A stretch of 64,000 nucleotides of DNA from Colletotrichum lupini (Eukaryota; Ascomycota; Sordariomycetes; Glomerellales; Glomerellaceae). Under the pieces are notes generated by a model, which did not search any database, was not told the DNA's origin, and saw only the letters and a list, made by a program, of their open reading frames with translations. Location of the stretch: the NCBI RefSeq assembly GCF_023278565.1, contig NC_064675.1, positions 7,750,001-7,814,000 of the forward strand, in the 5' to 3' direction. This document shows positions 1 through 11,856 of this stretch, one piece after another. Positions within the stretch are counted from its first letter, which is position 1. Every line of letters begins with the position of its first letter. The position numbers were made by a program, and so were the translations under genes.

Positions 1-721
1 TAAGCAAGCCAAAAGGCGGTCGCTGACGGCGGCCCGGCAACAACCACGACAACCGCAGCCACAGGCTTTGCATCCCCTGACAACACTGCTGGCCGTGATA
101 TTCGACTTCTTTCTGCGAGGCATCCTGGATCTCACGAGGCCGCCGAGGGAGCTCGTCAAGCTCACCGTCATGGGCATTTTCGACACGCTGTGCTGGGCAT
201 ATCATGCACTGCCAATGCCGCTCGCGCTCGGTCTCCTCTACTATGGGTTCCAGAGCGTCCCGGACGCGCTGCACGGCGTTGAGGAGCTGCGGGTGGTTTA
301 CAGCACGAGACTGGGCGGCGACGCATTCCCCGGGAACGCGTCCGGCGTGGAGGGTCTCTACGGGCTGGGCGAGATGGCTCTGGTGCGATGGGGTGATTTG
401 GGGGTCTGGTCGGTAAGTTGCATCTTACACTCTTTCGTTTTTGACATCGTTTTCCTCTATCCCTCCATCTGCTTGGATGATTGATGGTTTTGGTTATTCT
501 TCATCTTTGCATCATTCTCCAAGATTGTGGGCGTTATACAAAACATCAAGAGTGTCGAGACTGATGTTTCCTTGGTTCAGGCGTTTTACTGTCTCGCTTT
601 GATGACGGCAGCGTATGCGGTCATGGTCCTCTTGGAGATGCGCGACTACATCCGCGACACCTGGGCTCTCATTGTGGACGAGGCTCTCGAGGTCCAGGCG
701 TTGCGGGCGGACGATTGCTAG
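1..721 (+). CDS. Membrane protein, C-terminal part (5' end outside window)
   Basis: The frame is open from base 2 with no start codon before the first hydrophobic stretch, so the gene begins upstream of the window. Exon A is 2-412. A GTAAGT donor at 413 and an AG acceptor at 522-523 define an intron, and exon B is 524-721, joined in phase 0. The visible part has hydrophobic stretches near LLAVIFDFFLRGI, PLALGLLYYGF and, after the splice, AFYCLALMTAAYAVMVLL. It ends in a short acidic tail and looks like a multi-pass membrane protein. I recognise no family or motif, so no function is offered. The splice is well supported because phase, donor and acceptor all agree. Confidence 0.6.
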
Positions 722-2860
722 TCGACGCCTCCGGAATTTCGGAAAGGGTGACTTAGTCCTCTTTTCGCCTTGCTTTTTCACGCTTCTTCCCCGTATGTGG
801 ACCTTTCTGGATCCTTTTGGGGGGCAATCGGAATTCCATCCTGCCCTACGGTCGCGGGGTCGGTCTTCGGCGTTGGTTGCTAGTCGTTATTTTTGTCTTT
901 TTATGTTCGCTGGGGGCGAGAGATGAAAATGTGTGAGAGTGAGAGAAACGGCGGTCGGACTTTTGGAGATCTTCGTTCCCCGAATCCTGGCTTTCACTCT
1001 CATTCGTCATTCTCACTCTCACCTTCACTCTCTCGCTCTCATTGCCATCTCATTCAATGGGATCAGCAGGCGTCGACCGGTACAAAAGTTCAAACGGCCA
1101 AAAATGGGTATTTGTGCACAGGCGCTTTGGGCAAGAGTTCCGCATCTCTTGGCGCGGATTTCAATGCTCCGTGTCTTCGGATGACGAAAAATGAGGAGTT
1201 TTGCTTTGGGTTTGGTCTTGGAAGGGAAGAAACGCAACGAGATTGCGGAGGGAACATCGGGATACAGTGAGACTGAACTTAGAAAGCGCCCGATGCAGAA
1301 ACTGTCGCAGTCGCAGTCACAGTCGCAGTCGCGGTCGGCTGGCATCGGTGGACGCCTCATGATGATGATACTACAATACCTAATAATGAACAAGACTGTT
1401 GTCTGTCCTGCACTCTCACTCTCCTACCCCGTCCGTTGAGATGGCTGGCAGTAGGGTGCGGGCAGCATCAGATTTCGAGATGAACTCGATCTCAGCTCAA
1501 CCATCCTTTCCCATCCTTCCAATTCGCTCCTCTGACTGATGCAAACCAACCACTCAGCTCCGAGTCCCGTTATCATGATTCCAGATCCCCCCGACTCGGC
1601 AATATAATTCGAGGTGCACTTTTGCTCTGTTGTTGGAGCACTCATTGGACATATTTCTTTGCCCTGCTGCAGCCAACAGGCCACCCACACGCCCAATCAT
1701 TGGGCGCCACAACCATTCCCTGCTCTGCTCGCTGCATCTTCTCTCCATGTCTCTCGCTTCCTCTTCATCAGTTCACCAGTCTCGGTGTCTCGCCCACCCT
1801 CTTACATTGAAGCTCCGATCCCTTGTCTCCTTGCTGACGAGCTGCCTTTTCCCATTCCCCGCATTCCTGGACTAATCAGACACTCAAGATGCCAACAGCA
1901 AACACGGACAGGGGTGGGCCGCAGTCAGCCTTTGCGGCAGAGACAGGATGGGGGTTACATGTTCGTTTCCTCTCTCTCACAGAACTCCGGCCGACTGATT
2001 CGGACCTCCACTCCACGGTCTGGGTTCCGCCCTACCACAAGCCACCCACCCTCTTCCCCCCGTGGCCCCCGTTCCAGCCGTCTCGAAACGGAGAACCATC
2101 TTTGGCGAATTGAGTCAACCACCCCAACTTTGTGGCATACTCTTTCTCGAATCTTTACCAATCAGAGGTCGTCCTGGCACAGACGATCAGGCTGGCTGGA
2201 CTGCTGTTGGACCTTGGATGCCCGATTCTCCTGTTACTACCACGTGTCGTGCCGGGCAGCTGAGGCAGAAGTGCACGAATAGAGCAGAATTGAACCATTT
2301 TCCAGCCCTTCGTTAGTTAAAGTAGGGGGACCTACTTCGGAGAGCTCTTTCTCGGCCGTAAACGATCTACGTCCCATCATACTCGCCATACGTTCGGAGT
2401 TGCTGGGATGGCCGTAGGGCCGGCCGCGACCGTTGGAGATTCTTATTATAAGGTCGCATGTCAGACCCAACTCTACCTGCCAACCAACTCCGGAGTTCGC
2501 GAGCCTCATCCTTCTATGCTGACGATGAGATTCCTTCTGGGACATGCCTGACCTTGCTTGAACCCCGCGATTCATGTTTGCATTCGGAACTTTTTATTCC
2601 TTACGCTGCCTTCCGGAAAGTCTCTGGACACTCTTCCTCTTTTGATCTTTCCACTTTCCCCTTTATACACGTAGTCCTACCCCGACATTCTTCATCCGCT
2701 GATTGCCGCGCGTGGGGTTATTGAACACCAAGGGAACGTGAAACAACAACAGCGCTTACCGTCTACGCCCGCGATCCGATCGACGACTAGCTCCCAAGGG
2801 GTTGATATCTTATCAGGAACAGCAAACAGAGGAGAAACTTTGGCTTGGACCTAAGTCGAA
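722..2860. other. Gene-free stretch, 2.1 kb
   Basis: It holds the 3' flank of the first gene and the leader and promoter side of the small gene at 2861. Pyrimidine-rich CACTCT runs lie near 990-1045 and a hexanucleotide repeat near 1303-1338. Open frames here (for example 1614-2282 on +) are rich in Ser, Pro and Arg, have no domain and overlap in several frames, so I do not call them genes. Confidence 0.5.
1303..1338. repeat. Imperfect CAGTCG hexanucleotide microsatellite
   Basis: About six consecutive copies of GCAGTC/CAGTCG are seen with single-base interruptions (one CAGTCA, one CGGTCG). Confidence 0.8.
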
Positions 2861-3229
2861 ATGTTGAGAATGTTTTCCGGCATGAATGGGCTTGGGGGTT
2901 CGCTGTTGGCTGTCATTGTGCTCATGGCTCTGGTCTTTGCCGCATCCAGATTCGACTTTGTAAGTGTTTCACTCTTTGGTGTGGTCAAGTGGTACAGCAG
3001 CAGCACCACCACCACCACACCTTCGGATAGCAGCGGTCCTAATCGGCTTATACAGATCCTGACGTCAGGCAAGTCCAAAGATGGTGATTTAGAAGGGGAG
3101 GATGATTCGACTTACGCTTTCTACGCTTCCAAGAGGAGAAGGGCTTCCAGTAAGTTGTTGTTCATGTTATCGACGTGCTATCTATTGACGACATCTAAAG
3201 GTGTGAAGCGAGTCACTTTCGACATCTAG
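2861..3229 (+). CDS. Small single-pass membrane protein, 73 aa, three exons
   Basis: Proposed exons are 2861-2959, 3056-3149 and 3201-3229, ending in TAG. Donors are GTAAGT (2960) and GTAAGT (3150); acceptors are ACAG (3055) and AAAG (3200). The product starts MLRMFSGMNGLGG and runs into a hydrophobic segment (SLLAVIVLMALVFAAS), an acidic linker (GDLEGEDDS) and a basic C-terminus (KRRRASSVKRVTFDI). This is the layout of a tail-exposed single-TM or signal-anchored peptide. Both introns are multiples of three (96 and 51 nt) without in-frame stops, so the unspliced frame is also open over 122 codons. I chose the spliced form because of the strong splice signals. Family unknown. Confidence 0.5.
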   Translation: MLRMFSGMNGLGGSLLAVIVLMALVFAASRFDFVSVSLFGVVKWYSSSTTTTTPSDSSGPNRLIQILTSGKSKDGDLEGEDDSTYAFYASKRRRASSKLLFMLSTCYLLTTSKGVKRVTFDI

Positions 3230-3985
3230 CGACGAACGGACGCGTTGGACTGGTTCGTATGGACGGTAGCATTTTGGAGTATCACCCAATGATGTTTGAA
3301 ATTTGTACGATTTCATTTTTGGTACGAAGGATTAGGTGCACTGGGACGACAATGGAGGAGTTTTTGTTTACGGCAGCTCATCGCTCGCTATCAGCCTTTA
3401 CACATCATCATAGCTTCAAGTTCTACCTGACACTACAACTTTTTCAACTATCAAGATGTATCGCCTACTGCAAAAGTACACAAGGCGCAAGAGGTCACTA
3501 AGCCTAGCCGGTGCACCGTACCACACGAGGTTGCGTGTACTGCCCCTTTCGTAAACAACCACCACACACTAGGAACTCCGCCTTGTCTATTTGTATGGCC
3601 ATTTACCTAGTCGTAGGTATTTGCGCTTCTCAGACACCAAGGGTCATCGTACTATCCACAAAAGACCGTGCAAAACATGCCTCGTGCATCTTCAAGAGTA
3701 TACGGATATCTGGTGGCTCAGATCAAGGTCGGTCAAGAAAGGACCCCGTCAGTTGAGAGAATCAAATTGAAGCAACATTTAGAGAGCTTGGACATGATAA
3801 GAACTATGAGGCATGAATAAAAACTTTTGTCGCCAATCCCTGAGACTGTTGAAATCTCCTATCCTTCGTGAACGAAAAGGTTGCGCTCTAGTTCACACCA
3901 CTTCATAGAACCACTAGCCGGGCCTTGTGAAGCCGAGGACGAGTCTCGACAGCTTGATACTAGCTCTTTACCTCAACTCAATGCT
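3230..3985. other. Intergenic, no gene seen
   Basis: This holds the 3' flanks of the small gene and of the tyrosinase (convergent). Short open frames at 3259-3501 and 3511-3756 carry no recognisable motif. Confidence 0.5.
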
Positions 3986-5543
3986 TCACTGTGCTGTTCC
4001 AATATCGGCCTGGATCTTGTTGCCTTCGATGGTATCGATACCTTCAGGGTTGTCTCTCGTATGTACCAGCGCATAGAAATCCGTGTCCAACGCCTCATCG
4101 TTCGAAAAGCCCCAGAGCTTCCTGTGTGATTCAATGTCTAGATAGTTCTGACAATTGTCGCAACTTCCGGTGTTCCACCGACTAAGCACTGACTTGGTGT
4201 CTAAGAGCTTGTCTGGCTGGCCATTCTTGCCCTTGGCCCAGGTGGAGATGACGAACGAACCCCGGATTCGAGCTCGGTTGATACCAGTTGCTGTGAGTTT
4301 AGGTCCTTTTCTGAATTCTGGACCTGGAAGAATGAAATGACCCTTGGGTCTGGGATAGTCGTAACCAAGATTGGCCGTGTCGGTGACGTCCTGAGAGCGT
4401 TAGACACCGTCATTACTGGACGTGGGTGAAACTTACATTGGAAGTCATCGGCTGCGTATCTCCGGGGGTAATGTCCTCTCGGGTGAATGGATACAGGGAA
4501 GTGTCGAGACTCAGTCCCTCTGTGCCGTCGAGGCCAGGTATGATATCCAGCTGTCTGGACTTGTTGTGAGAGTTCTGCCACTTCCAGAACATATAATCTA
4601 TGTAACAATGATGGAAGAAGAAAACCGGATCGAATGCCGCCGTATCATTCTCACCCATATCGCCGTTTGCGAATGGATAAACGTCGACATTGTCCTCTGG
4701 CTTGTTGGGCACGTCGAAACCCCCAATGGCTAAATGCATGGAGTTATGAGGCTCTTCAAGGGAGACCACCACAGAATCGAAATCACGCCGCACCCTCGTT
4801 TTGTTCCAGTCCTGGGCCGAATTCGCATTCGAGAAGACAGTGTAATTGGGGGCATCGAGGCATTCTTTGAAATTTTGCGCAATTCCCGCGTTGACCTCCT
4901 CGCCCTTGTAGTTCTTGAAGATTTTGAGATTGAGCCAGCGAGTCACATTGCCGTTCAAGAGTTCAGTAGGCTTTCCAGGCGGCAGCTTGTTCACTTGGGC
5001 ATTGTGATCCGAGGTTTGAGTGTTGAAGTCGGAGCTGACGAGTCCAGAATAGGGGTATCTCACTGTTTCATACCCTTTAGGCTTTGTGTAGCCATCGGGC
5101 AAGTCTTTTTTTTGGTCGTCCAGATCATGTACGCCTTCCTGTAACTTGTAGGAGAACAGGGGATTTGGAATAGACGTTCCATCTTTGAATTTGTAGTCCT
5201 TCTGAGTGAAAAGATCGGGCAGCCCCTTCTCCATTGATTCATTCGACCATTCGTTCCAGTAAGGCAGAGCAAGATTGCTGCATCCTGGGGCGCTCCGCAA
5301 AGCATTCTCTAGTCGCAAGAGATAGGCACGGTGCCATGTAGGAAACAACACATTCCCATGCTGACAGTAGATTGGTGCTGGAAGGCCATGATACCCAGCA
5401 ATGGTGAAATAGGAGTTCTTGGCGTTCTTGTCGTCCTTGTCGTCTGGCTTCAGGCTGATGATATATTGGAATGCCCTGATGAGCGTGTCAAGCTCATCCT
5501 GATCGAGGGTAGCAAGATCTTTTCGAATACGAAGCGTGGACAT
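3986..5543 (-). CDS. Tyrosinase (type-3 copper monophenol/diphenol oxidase), 503 aa
   Basis: Exon 1 is 5543-4437 (369 codons) and exon 2 is 4390-3986. The 46-nt intron has a GTAAGT donor and a CTCAG acceptor. CuA site: H52, H62 and H71 (YHGL, CQHGNVLF, WHRAYLLRLE), with C60 two residues before H62 as in the Cys-His thioether of fungal tyrosinases. CuB site: H266 and H270 (EEPHNSMH) plus the pair H311/H312 (FFFHHCYIDYMF). The GYDYP sequence early in exon 2 fits the tyrosine motif that closes the catalytic core. There is no signal peptide, so a cytosolic enzyme making o-quinones for melanin or phenolic metabolism is likely. About 120 residues follow the core, with a CDNC pair, which is short for the masking C-terminal domain of larger tyrosinases. 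A secondary-metabolite role is possible. Confidence 0.93.
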
Positions 5544-5683
5544 CGTCTGTAGATTGAAATTGCTGCTATGGCAATGACGAGAGTATCGAAGTAGATGGAA
5601 TAGGATTCAGAGGTAGTTTCGGGTGCGGACAAGGCGAAGAACGGAATTCCAATCTACCTTTGATCATGAGGAGGACCATTGCC

Positions 5684-5696
5684 GGTATTTATAGGA
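5684..5696 (-). promoter_or_regulatory. TATA box of the tyrosinase gene
   Basis: On the minus strand the sequence reads CTATAAATAC, about 145 nt upstream of the tyrosinase ATG. Spacing and orientation suit a core promoter. Confidence 0.6.
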
Positions 5697-7805
5697 CTTT
5701 GACGAGGGCTCAAGTATAGACTGTATCTATTTTCATCCCGTCGACTACATGTGGTCTCTCATACAGGACGTTGTATCTAGTCTGTGTCTTCACACTGACC
5801 AATTATGATACTTGATTGTCATCGGCATGCAGTCATGCCCTCCACTTTTGGCACATGGTAGATTCGCGACCACCGGAAATGTAGTCACAACTACCCAACC
5901 CCGCTGGCGTTTAGTGATTTCATGATAGAGGATAGACTATCTGCATGTCTCAAATCTAAGTAGTATCGTTGCCATGCGGGCCTTGCCACTGTGCGGGAGA
6001 TGAGGCTGGCTGAAAGCTGAATACCGTTTTTGAAGGAGCTGAACCACCGAAAGCAGCCAAGGAGCAGCAGCACAGCATCGTGAGAAATAGCGGTGAGTAC
6101 TGAAATTGTCTTGGCCATAATCCGTCCATTTGCACAATTGGTCGTCCACCGAATCAGTCAGAAAATGCATGTCTGATGGGACTTGTCGCCCATTACGTTG
6201 GCGATAGTAAACATCAGTCACAAGAGACTTAGGTTTAATGGTACTTGGAGTCGGCGAAGGCCATGTACATCTGGGTGAGACAAGCAGCGTCAACTGCTCA
6301 AGCTTATAGTTGAATATCCATGCAGTCGACCAAGTATGTTCGGACATGGATGTGGTGTACTCATATTTACCACGAACTCAGGTACATTGTATCGGGAGGG
6401 GAAGACATTGACCTCAGCAGACGTGGTTAGCAATCCCCAATAAGGTCGCATCTAGAGCTGATCATTGCCCCAAAGGTGGTCACAGGCAGTTGAGAGGAAT
6501 TGAGAACCGAAAGTCTAGGTGCATATAACTTTCATGTAAGTCTTCGGAGAATTGCCAATCTTGAGTTGAGAAGCATAAGCTTCACTTGAATCACTTTGCT
6601 CTAGCCCTCATAAGCTGTGGGAACCCTCTTATGCCGACTTGGCACGTAACGGTTAATACGTGGACTGACTTGATAATCCGCATTCGTCACAAACGAGGCC
6701 TTGGCAGATTCACTCTGCTATTTTGTGCGGTTGGATGTCAAGCTCCATCATGATCAACGAAATAAGCTCAGTGAGAGAAGAAAGTTCCATCCTATATCAT
6801 ATTAGGAGATCCATGACAATCACGAGTTGATCGCATACACATCTAGGTGATCAGCAGACGACTGAGAAGCAAGTTTGCAGTTGTCAACGTTGCTCCTTTG
6901 ACAAGTTGATTCTACGTGAACCGAAGTTGATGAAGTGATTGAACTGAAGGTAGACTACCGTGATACCGATAACAGTGACTGAATGACTGAGTTGAAGGAA
7001 GATTTGCTGGTCAGTCGATAAGTGGGCCGATGGAAAATAAGTATCTGCAAGTTGATTATACTGCTTGAAAACTGGTGCCGTCGCTGTTGATTTAGAAACC
7101 GAAAGCCTTGGTATGATGTCGTCAACATGAACTCAGCAGGAACCTACTAGTTGCAACTTCGGAGTAGCCGACAACACGTTGGCAGATAATTTGGATCGTC
7201 AAAAGCCTCTGAATCGCGCTGACGCAGTGCCTGCGCCTGCGGCTGTGGCTGTGGTGGTGTAGATCACCTTGGCCGGGCACAGCGTGAAAGTGAAAGCAGC
7301 GTGTGAGCAGGTACCTATTTGTCACCCATACTGGGCCTAAGTTGGAAAGAAGTGGCTGCCCAGCCGCAGGAGCCACTGCCGTTGAATGTCTGTTTTCCCG
7401 CCTGCGAGGTAGGTAGAAGTAGTAGGTGCATATGGGCGCGTACCTGCCTCTCCAGCACTCACCAGCTCCTTCCCTCTGGAAAACTCCAGGAGCAAGTGCG
7501 CTTGGGCCGCACGTGACTCTCACAGCTGTGCATTTGACCAGGTTGGGCCTACCTACGAATATCCGACAGTGAGGGCAGGTACAGATTTGCGTACCTGCCC
7601 ACACTGTTAGGCTGTGCCACTGGATGGCCGTCACGCGTGTGGCTGTGAAATAGGATCACCAGGCAGACACAATACGGCAGTACCCAAGGTACGCAGCAAA
7701 GTCTTAAAAAAGCAGAGACTTCCAGTGGTAAGAATTACTGCAACTGAACCATCACAAACACGAAAACCACCGGTGCATCATAATCAACCGTTGTGTCAGA
7801 AGAAA
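5697..7805. other. Gene-free stretch with AGGTA/TACCT motifs
   Basis: This is upstream sequence shared by the divergent tyrosinase and tubby-like genes. From about 7310 to 7610 AGGTA and TACCT words recur and there is a long hairpin (listed separately). Open frames at 5937-6347 and 7122-7634 (both minus) have no domain and are not called. Confidence 0.5.
7566..7607. repeat. Near-perfect inverted repeat, 17-bp arms, 8-nt loop
   Basis: Left arm 7566-7582 and right arm 7591-7607 pair with a single A/A mismatch; the inner 10 bp are GGGCAGGTAC / GTACCTGCCC. It lies about 200 bp upstream of the start codon at 7806. It could be a DNA cruciform, a leader hairpin or a remnant of a palindromic element. 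Confidence 0.85.
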
Positions 7806-8636
7806 ATGGCATCCACTCCCCAACACTCCAACTTGAAGCCACTTCCCGGTGCCCCTGCAGACGAAGCTCCGCCGCCGTACGAAGAGAAACCCCGCACGAG
7901 TCCGGGACCAGCACCACCACACCGGAGAAGTCCAGGACCAAGCTCAGGACCAGCAGGACCGTCGTCGGGGCCGCAGGTGGTAGCCCGCCAGTTCCCGCCA
8001 GCCTTCAATGTCTACTCGCAGAGCTTCAGCAGGACGATGCTCCTCGGCGAGCACCAGAGCCAGCCGTTCTATGGCATGTCGATACACAGCGGGTTGAGCA
8101 GCTCGCCGCCCATTGTGCTGCACTCTGGTCCGTCGGACAGGTTCCCGCCGGTCGCGTCAGTAGAGTACCACAGCTTCAGCAGCAGAATGAGCATAACGCT
8201 GCCACCTGCGCCAACACGTACACCAGGCGGCGGGCCCATTGTCGAGCTGGACTCAAAGAGCGACTTCCCGTCATGGAGCTACATTTTCGCCATAGGCGTT
8301 GGGCCAAACTGCGAGAGACTAGAACAGTTTGAATGGAGGACAAGCTCTGGCGAAGCGATCGCTGCGCTGGATGGCCGAAGCAGGGGTTGGAAGCTCGTCA
8401 GGCTGGCTCAATCAGTGCCCCAGAATGCCGGACCAGGTGCATTCAGGGGAGGTGATGGAAAGGAAGTGGTCGCTGTCTGGACGGATGCTGGCATGAGCAT
8501 GACCAAGTTGGCCAAGTTTGCGTTCATGGGCAGTGGGTTGACGGGTGAGCTGGGCGAACGGTGGGCAATTATGGCCGTCATATCTGGCTTGGCCATCTTT
8601 GAGCGACAGAGACAGCGAAGACGTAACAACCACTAA
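7806..8636 (+). CDS. Tubby C-terminal-like (LURP-one-like) fungal protein, 276 aa
   Basis: Single exon. The frame is open from 7614, but the first suitable ATG is at 7806 (AAAATGGC context). The N-terminal third is Pro/Ser/Gly-rich and probably disordered. From about residue 60 a beta-rich region follows a pattern I recognise from ascomycete proteins annotated with a tubby C-terminal-like fold: FNVYSQSFSRTM, then GMSIHSG, IVLHSGPSDRFPPVA, ITLPP, a variable loop, and YIFAIGVGPNCERLEQFEWR. The C-terminus has GKEVVAVWTD, MSMTKLAKFAFMGSG and GERWAIMAVISGLAIFE. The function in fungi is not established. Related plant proteins bind membrane lipids or act in defence, but transferring that role here would be speculation. 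Confidence 0.75.
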   Translation: MASTPQHSNLKPLPGAPADEAPPPYEEKPRTSPGPAPPHRRSPGPSSGPAGPSSGPQVVARQFPPAFNVYSQSFSRTMLLGEHQSQPFYGMSIHSGLSSSPPIVLHSGPSDRFPPVASVEYHSFSSRMSITLPPAPTRTPGGGPIVELDSKSDFPSWSYIFAIGVGPNCERLEQFEWRTSSGEAIAALDGRSRGWKLVRLAQSVPQNAGPGAFRGGDGKEVVAVWTDAGMSMTKLAKFAFMGSGLTGELGERWAIMAVISGLAIFERQRQRRRNNH

Positions 8637-11600
8637 TCTCTACAACCGCCAAGGCTTGAGGAGACGGAGGTAGAAGATTGATGGATGAGCTCACGCTTTG
8701 TAAGATGCCCAGGCACGCCAGGGATCTGTTTCGTTTAGTTTAGTTTTGATACCCGTAGGCTTTGACAGGCCGTTGAACCTGTAGTTATAGTAAAGATAAG
8801 ATGGCTTTCAATGATTCACTGACCCAATGGAAGCTATGAGCGCAGCTGCGGCACGCTTACCGAGCGGCGTGTGATGAAAGGATGAACTGCCGTGTTTGAA
8901 GTGATGGCACCTGGCTGAGCAGCGAGCGCTTCTTTTCGCTGCGCCGCCAGGGGCTTTTCTGCGCGTGCATCATGTTGAGTGCAGCGACAACCTTGACTGT
9001 GTACTTGGACCGGCCGAGTCAGGTGGTCGCTATTTGGAGAAACCGTCGCCAGAACATTCTCAGTTCTGAATCAACTCCATAAGGCAGTGATCAACTCGGC
9101 CGAGAAAAGAAGACCACGATAGAACCAACATAGCCAAGCTTGGTGTTCGTAGATTCGATCGACTCTCCACGAAGGCATCCTGGCGTCGCATCCATCATGA
9201 GATTTTGTGCAGAGTGGACTCGGTGACTGGGTTATTCACTGCTGGAAAGAACAACGAAGAAGAAGGGATTTCCATAAGATCGGCGATGTTTGTGTGCGGT
9301 ACGCAGGTACGCGCTCGTCGATCGGCTGAAAAGGGGGTGGGAAACCCTTGCTGGTTCTCAGTGTGGAACATTGGGCCTTGAACATCGAGTTACAACGGGG
9401 CTCCCAGCGGCCTGGCTGGCCCCCTGTGGAGCAAGAAAGCAAGAAAAGGAAAAAAAAGACGTGCGTGATGGTTGATGTGCGGTGTGAAGCGCTGGCGCGC
9501 TGACAGGGGTTGAGATAGATTGGAATGGGGACGATGATAGGGATGGGATGACAAGGCCGTAGCCGTGAGACCCGGGCGGTTGGCAGACGGATCACGGCAC
9601 GGGGCTCCGAGCAGATCTTCTCGCTCTCGCGGCGTCAGTCAGCAAGAGAGAGAGTTATCCGTCAAAGTGGTCAAGCCGGTGGATGACGGAGACTGGAGCA
9701 CTGTTTTATTAAAACTGTATTCTTGTACTTGTGACTCAGAAAGAATTAACTTTCTTCGATAACAAGGTACTTAGACGGAGACTGGAGTCCAAGGGGGGTA
9801 ATAACGCCAATGCTCATGTTCTGCATTGATGGATACAGTGGCCTGCTCATCGACGTCGTCATTAGCCTCGGGCCAAAGCCGCCAAAAGCATATTGAGGTG
9901 GGCAGTGGGCACGGGAAGTCTATTGGCAAAAGCATATCACGCATACTGCTTATACTGTGTGTGAGGGGGGGCAGCGGGCATCTCCCTACTTTAAATCAAT
10001 CTCGCATCGACGGAAATCCTTCGTTGCACTCGTGAAGTTCTACAACAATGCGGCTGTCCGCTGGGCAGCTGGGCCAGGAAGAGATCAAATGCAATTTCAA
10101 CTCGAACTTGAACTGGCATGGCTTGCCCAGCAGAGATGCTCAGAACGGTTGTTGCCCCCGAGTTCGGGCGCGCGCCGCCACATGGCCCCTCCTGGTCCAT
10201 CGTCTGTTGGGTCCTCTTCCCGTGCTCATGTCCGAGTATTGACGGGAAAAAAGAAGAAAAGAGAAGAGACGCAGGGTCAAACCAGGTCAGACTCCAGAGT
10301 TATCAGTTGGCTCCTTGGTTCTTGAGAGCCGCTGAAGCCCCGTTCAATCTCTTGATCAAGCCTGCCTGCCAGTGTCCCGCAAGAAGAGCCCAGAAAAGGG
10401 ACATTCAAGGAATTGAAGCCACGAGCCTGGCCGGTCCAGCCTGCCGAGCGGTCTAGAAAGGGTGACCAGGCCTGTAATCATAATGTTTGTGCCTGTTGCC
10501 CAGCCTGCAAGCTGCAAGAACAGAGATAATGAGGAGTCAAAAGACCCAGCCTGGAGGCGCTCAGGTCAGCAGCTGGCGGCGGCAAAGTCTTTGGCAGTGA
10601 CAGGGCAGGATTCTCTTCTGGGATGAAGCAGAGAGGATTGGTGGAAAAGGGGAGGGAACTGCAACTCAAGGAAGTCCACCAGGCCAGGGAAACGTCTGTG
10701 CCATGCCTTGCGCAGGGGGCAAAAGTGTTTTTTTTTTTTCACAGAACGATTTCTATCCATGATGCGTGGGCTCGAAGGCTCGAAGCGTGGCCACCCCTGA
10801 GGTTCCGCCACGACAGCCAGGACGTTGAGCCTCTTTCGGGAAGTAGCGCGTAGAGTGTTAATTGAGGCCGCGGAGGCTGCAGGGCGAATCTGGTGATAAT
10901 TAAGAAAAAGGGGATGGGTCTCAGGACTTGGCTGTTTCAGGGTGGCCGCCGGGATCTGACGGGGATCTGACCGGGGGGCTCCCGGTGGTAGACGCCGGGA
11001 TGGCCAATCGGTTCGGCCGGCGAAGCTCGGGAGTGGATCTTCAAGCACCGGTTGACATGGGATGGATCCTTGCTCGCGTTGTTCAAGTTGAGCTCCAGCC
11101 CTTGTCTAGTGTCCTCGTCGAGGCCATCGAGGGGGACTTGCATTGTCTCACCTTTTGGGCGCATGTCAACTGGACTGACATTTGCTTCTTCCCCAACTGA
11201 CAACGACATGGCAGTTGGCCGAGCCATCTGCAAGTTGTGAACTCATCGTGCCCCATGCTTACTACCAGTATCGTGGCATGGATAGACCTATCTACGCTTA
11301 TGCTAGCGCCCGGAGCAGCCCACCAACTTGAGCCTGTCCAATATGTTTGCATCACGCACACCAGCGTAAGCGCAGTCGGCACTCGCCTGTTGCTCTCAGA
11401 AAGTCTTGGATATCTTGCCCCCCTTGACTCCTTCAACCTTGAGCCTTGAGCCTTGAGCCCCTCGTGCCCCTCGTCATCCTAGACATCTGGGCCCAGGCTT
11501 CCCAGCAGCGTGGGAGATGTTGCCCAGAGTCTATTGGCTTCTTCCCCTGAGCCACATCTTCTAGATCGAAGCCCACCATTCACAATACACCAAATCCAAA

Positions 11601-11848
11601 GAGGACCAAGACCCCCAAAGACCACCACCCACATCCCAATGATCCCAGCCGTGCCTGTCTCCCGCATACGCGAGATCCCCCTCCCCATGTTTATCCCCAC
11701 CACCTGGCCGGATATGATTGTCCTGCGTATAATTGAAACTTTGGCGGAGCGGCGGAAGTGGTCCTCTTAATCTTGACCCGATGGAGTTGAGAAAGGACGC
11801 CAACGGCGCAAGTGCCCGCGTTGGGAAAACAACCTACGATGCCCTCCC
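8637..11848. other. Gene-free stretch, 3.2 kb
   Basis: This includes the 3' flank of the tubby-like gene and the distal promoter of the monooxygenase gene. I see only short overlapping frames without domains, a T10 run near 10730, and GAGCCTTGAGCCTTGAGCCC direct repeats near 11441-11460. No RNA gene was recognised. Confidence 0.5.
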
Positions 11849-11849
11849 G

Positions 11850-11856
11850 TATATAT
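11850..11856 (+). promoter_or_regulatory. TATA box of the AA9 monooxygenase gene
   Basis: TATATAT lies 272 bp upstream of the ATG and is followed by a pyrimidine-rich leader ending in CAAAAATG. This is typical of strongly expressed fungal secreted-enzyme genes. Confidence 0.5.

Noticed and set aside
1614..2282. 222-codon plus-strand frame
   Set aside because: Several overlapping frames on both strands, Ser/Pro/Arg-rich, no motif and no splice or promoter support.
7122..7634. 170-codon minus-strand frame
   Set aside because: Crosses the hairpin and AGGTA-rich intergenic sequence, with no domain and erratic composition.
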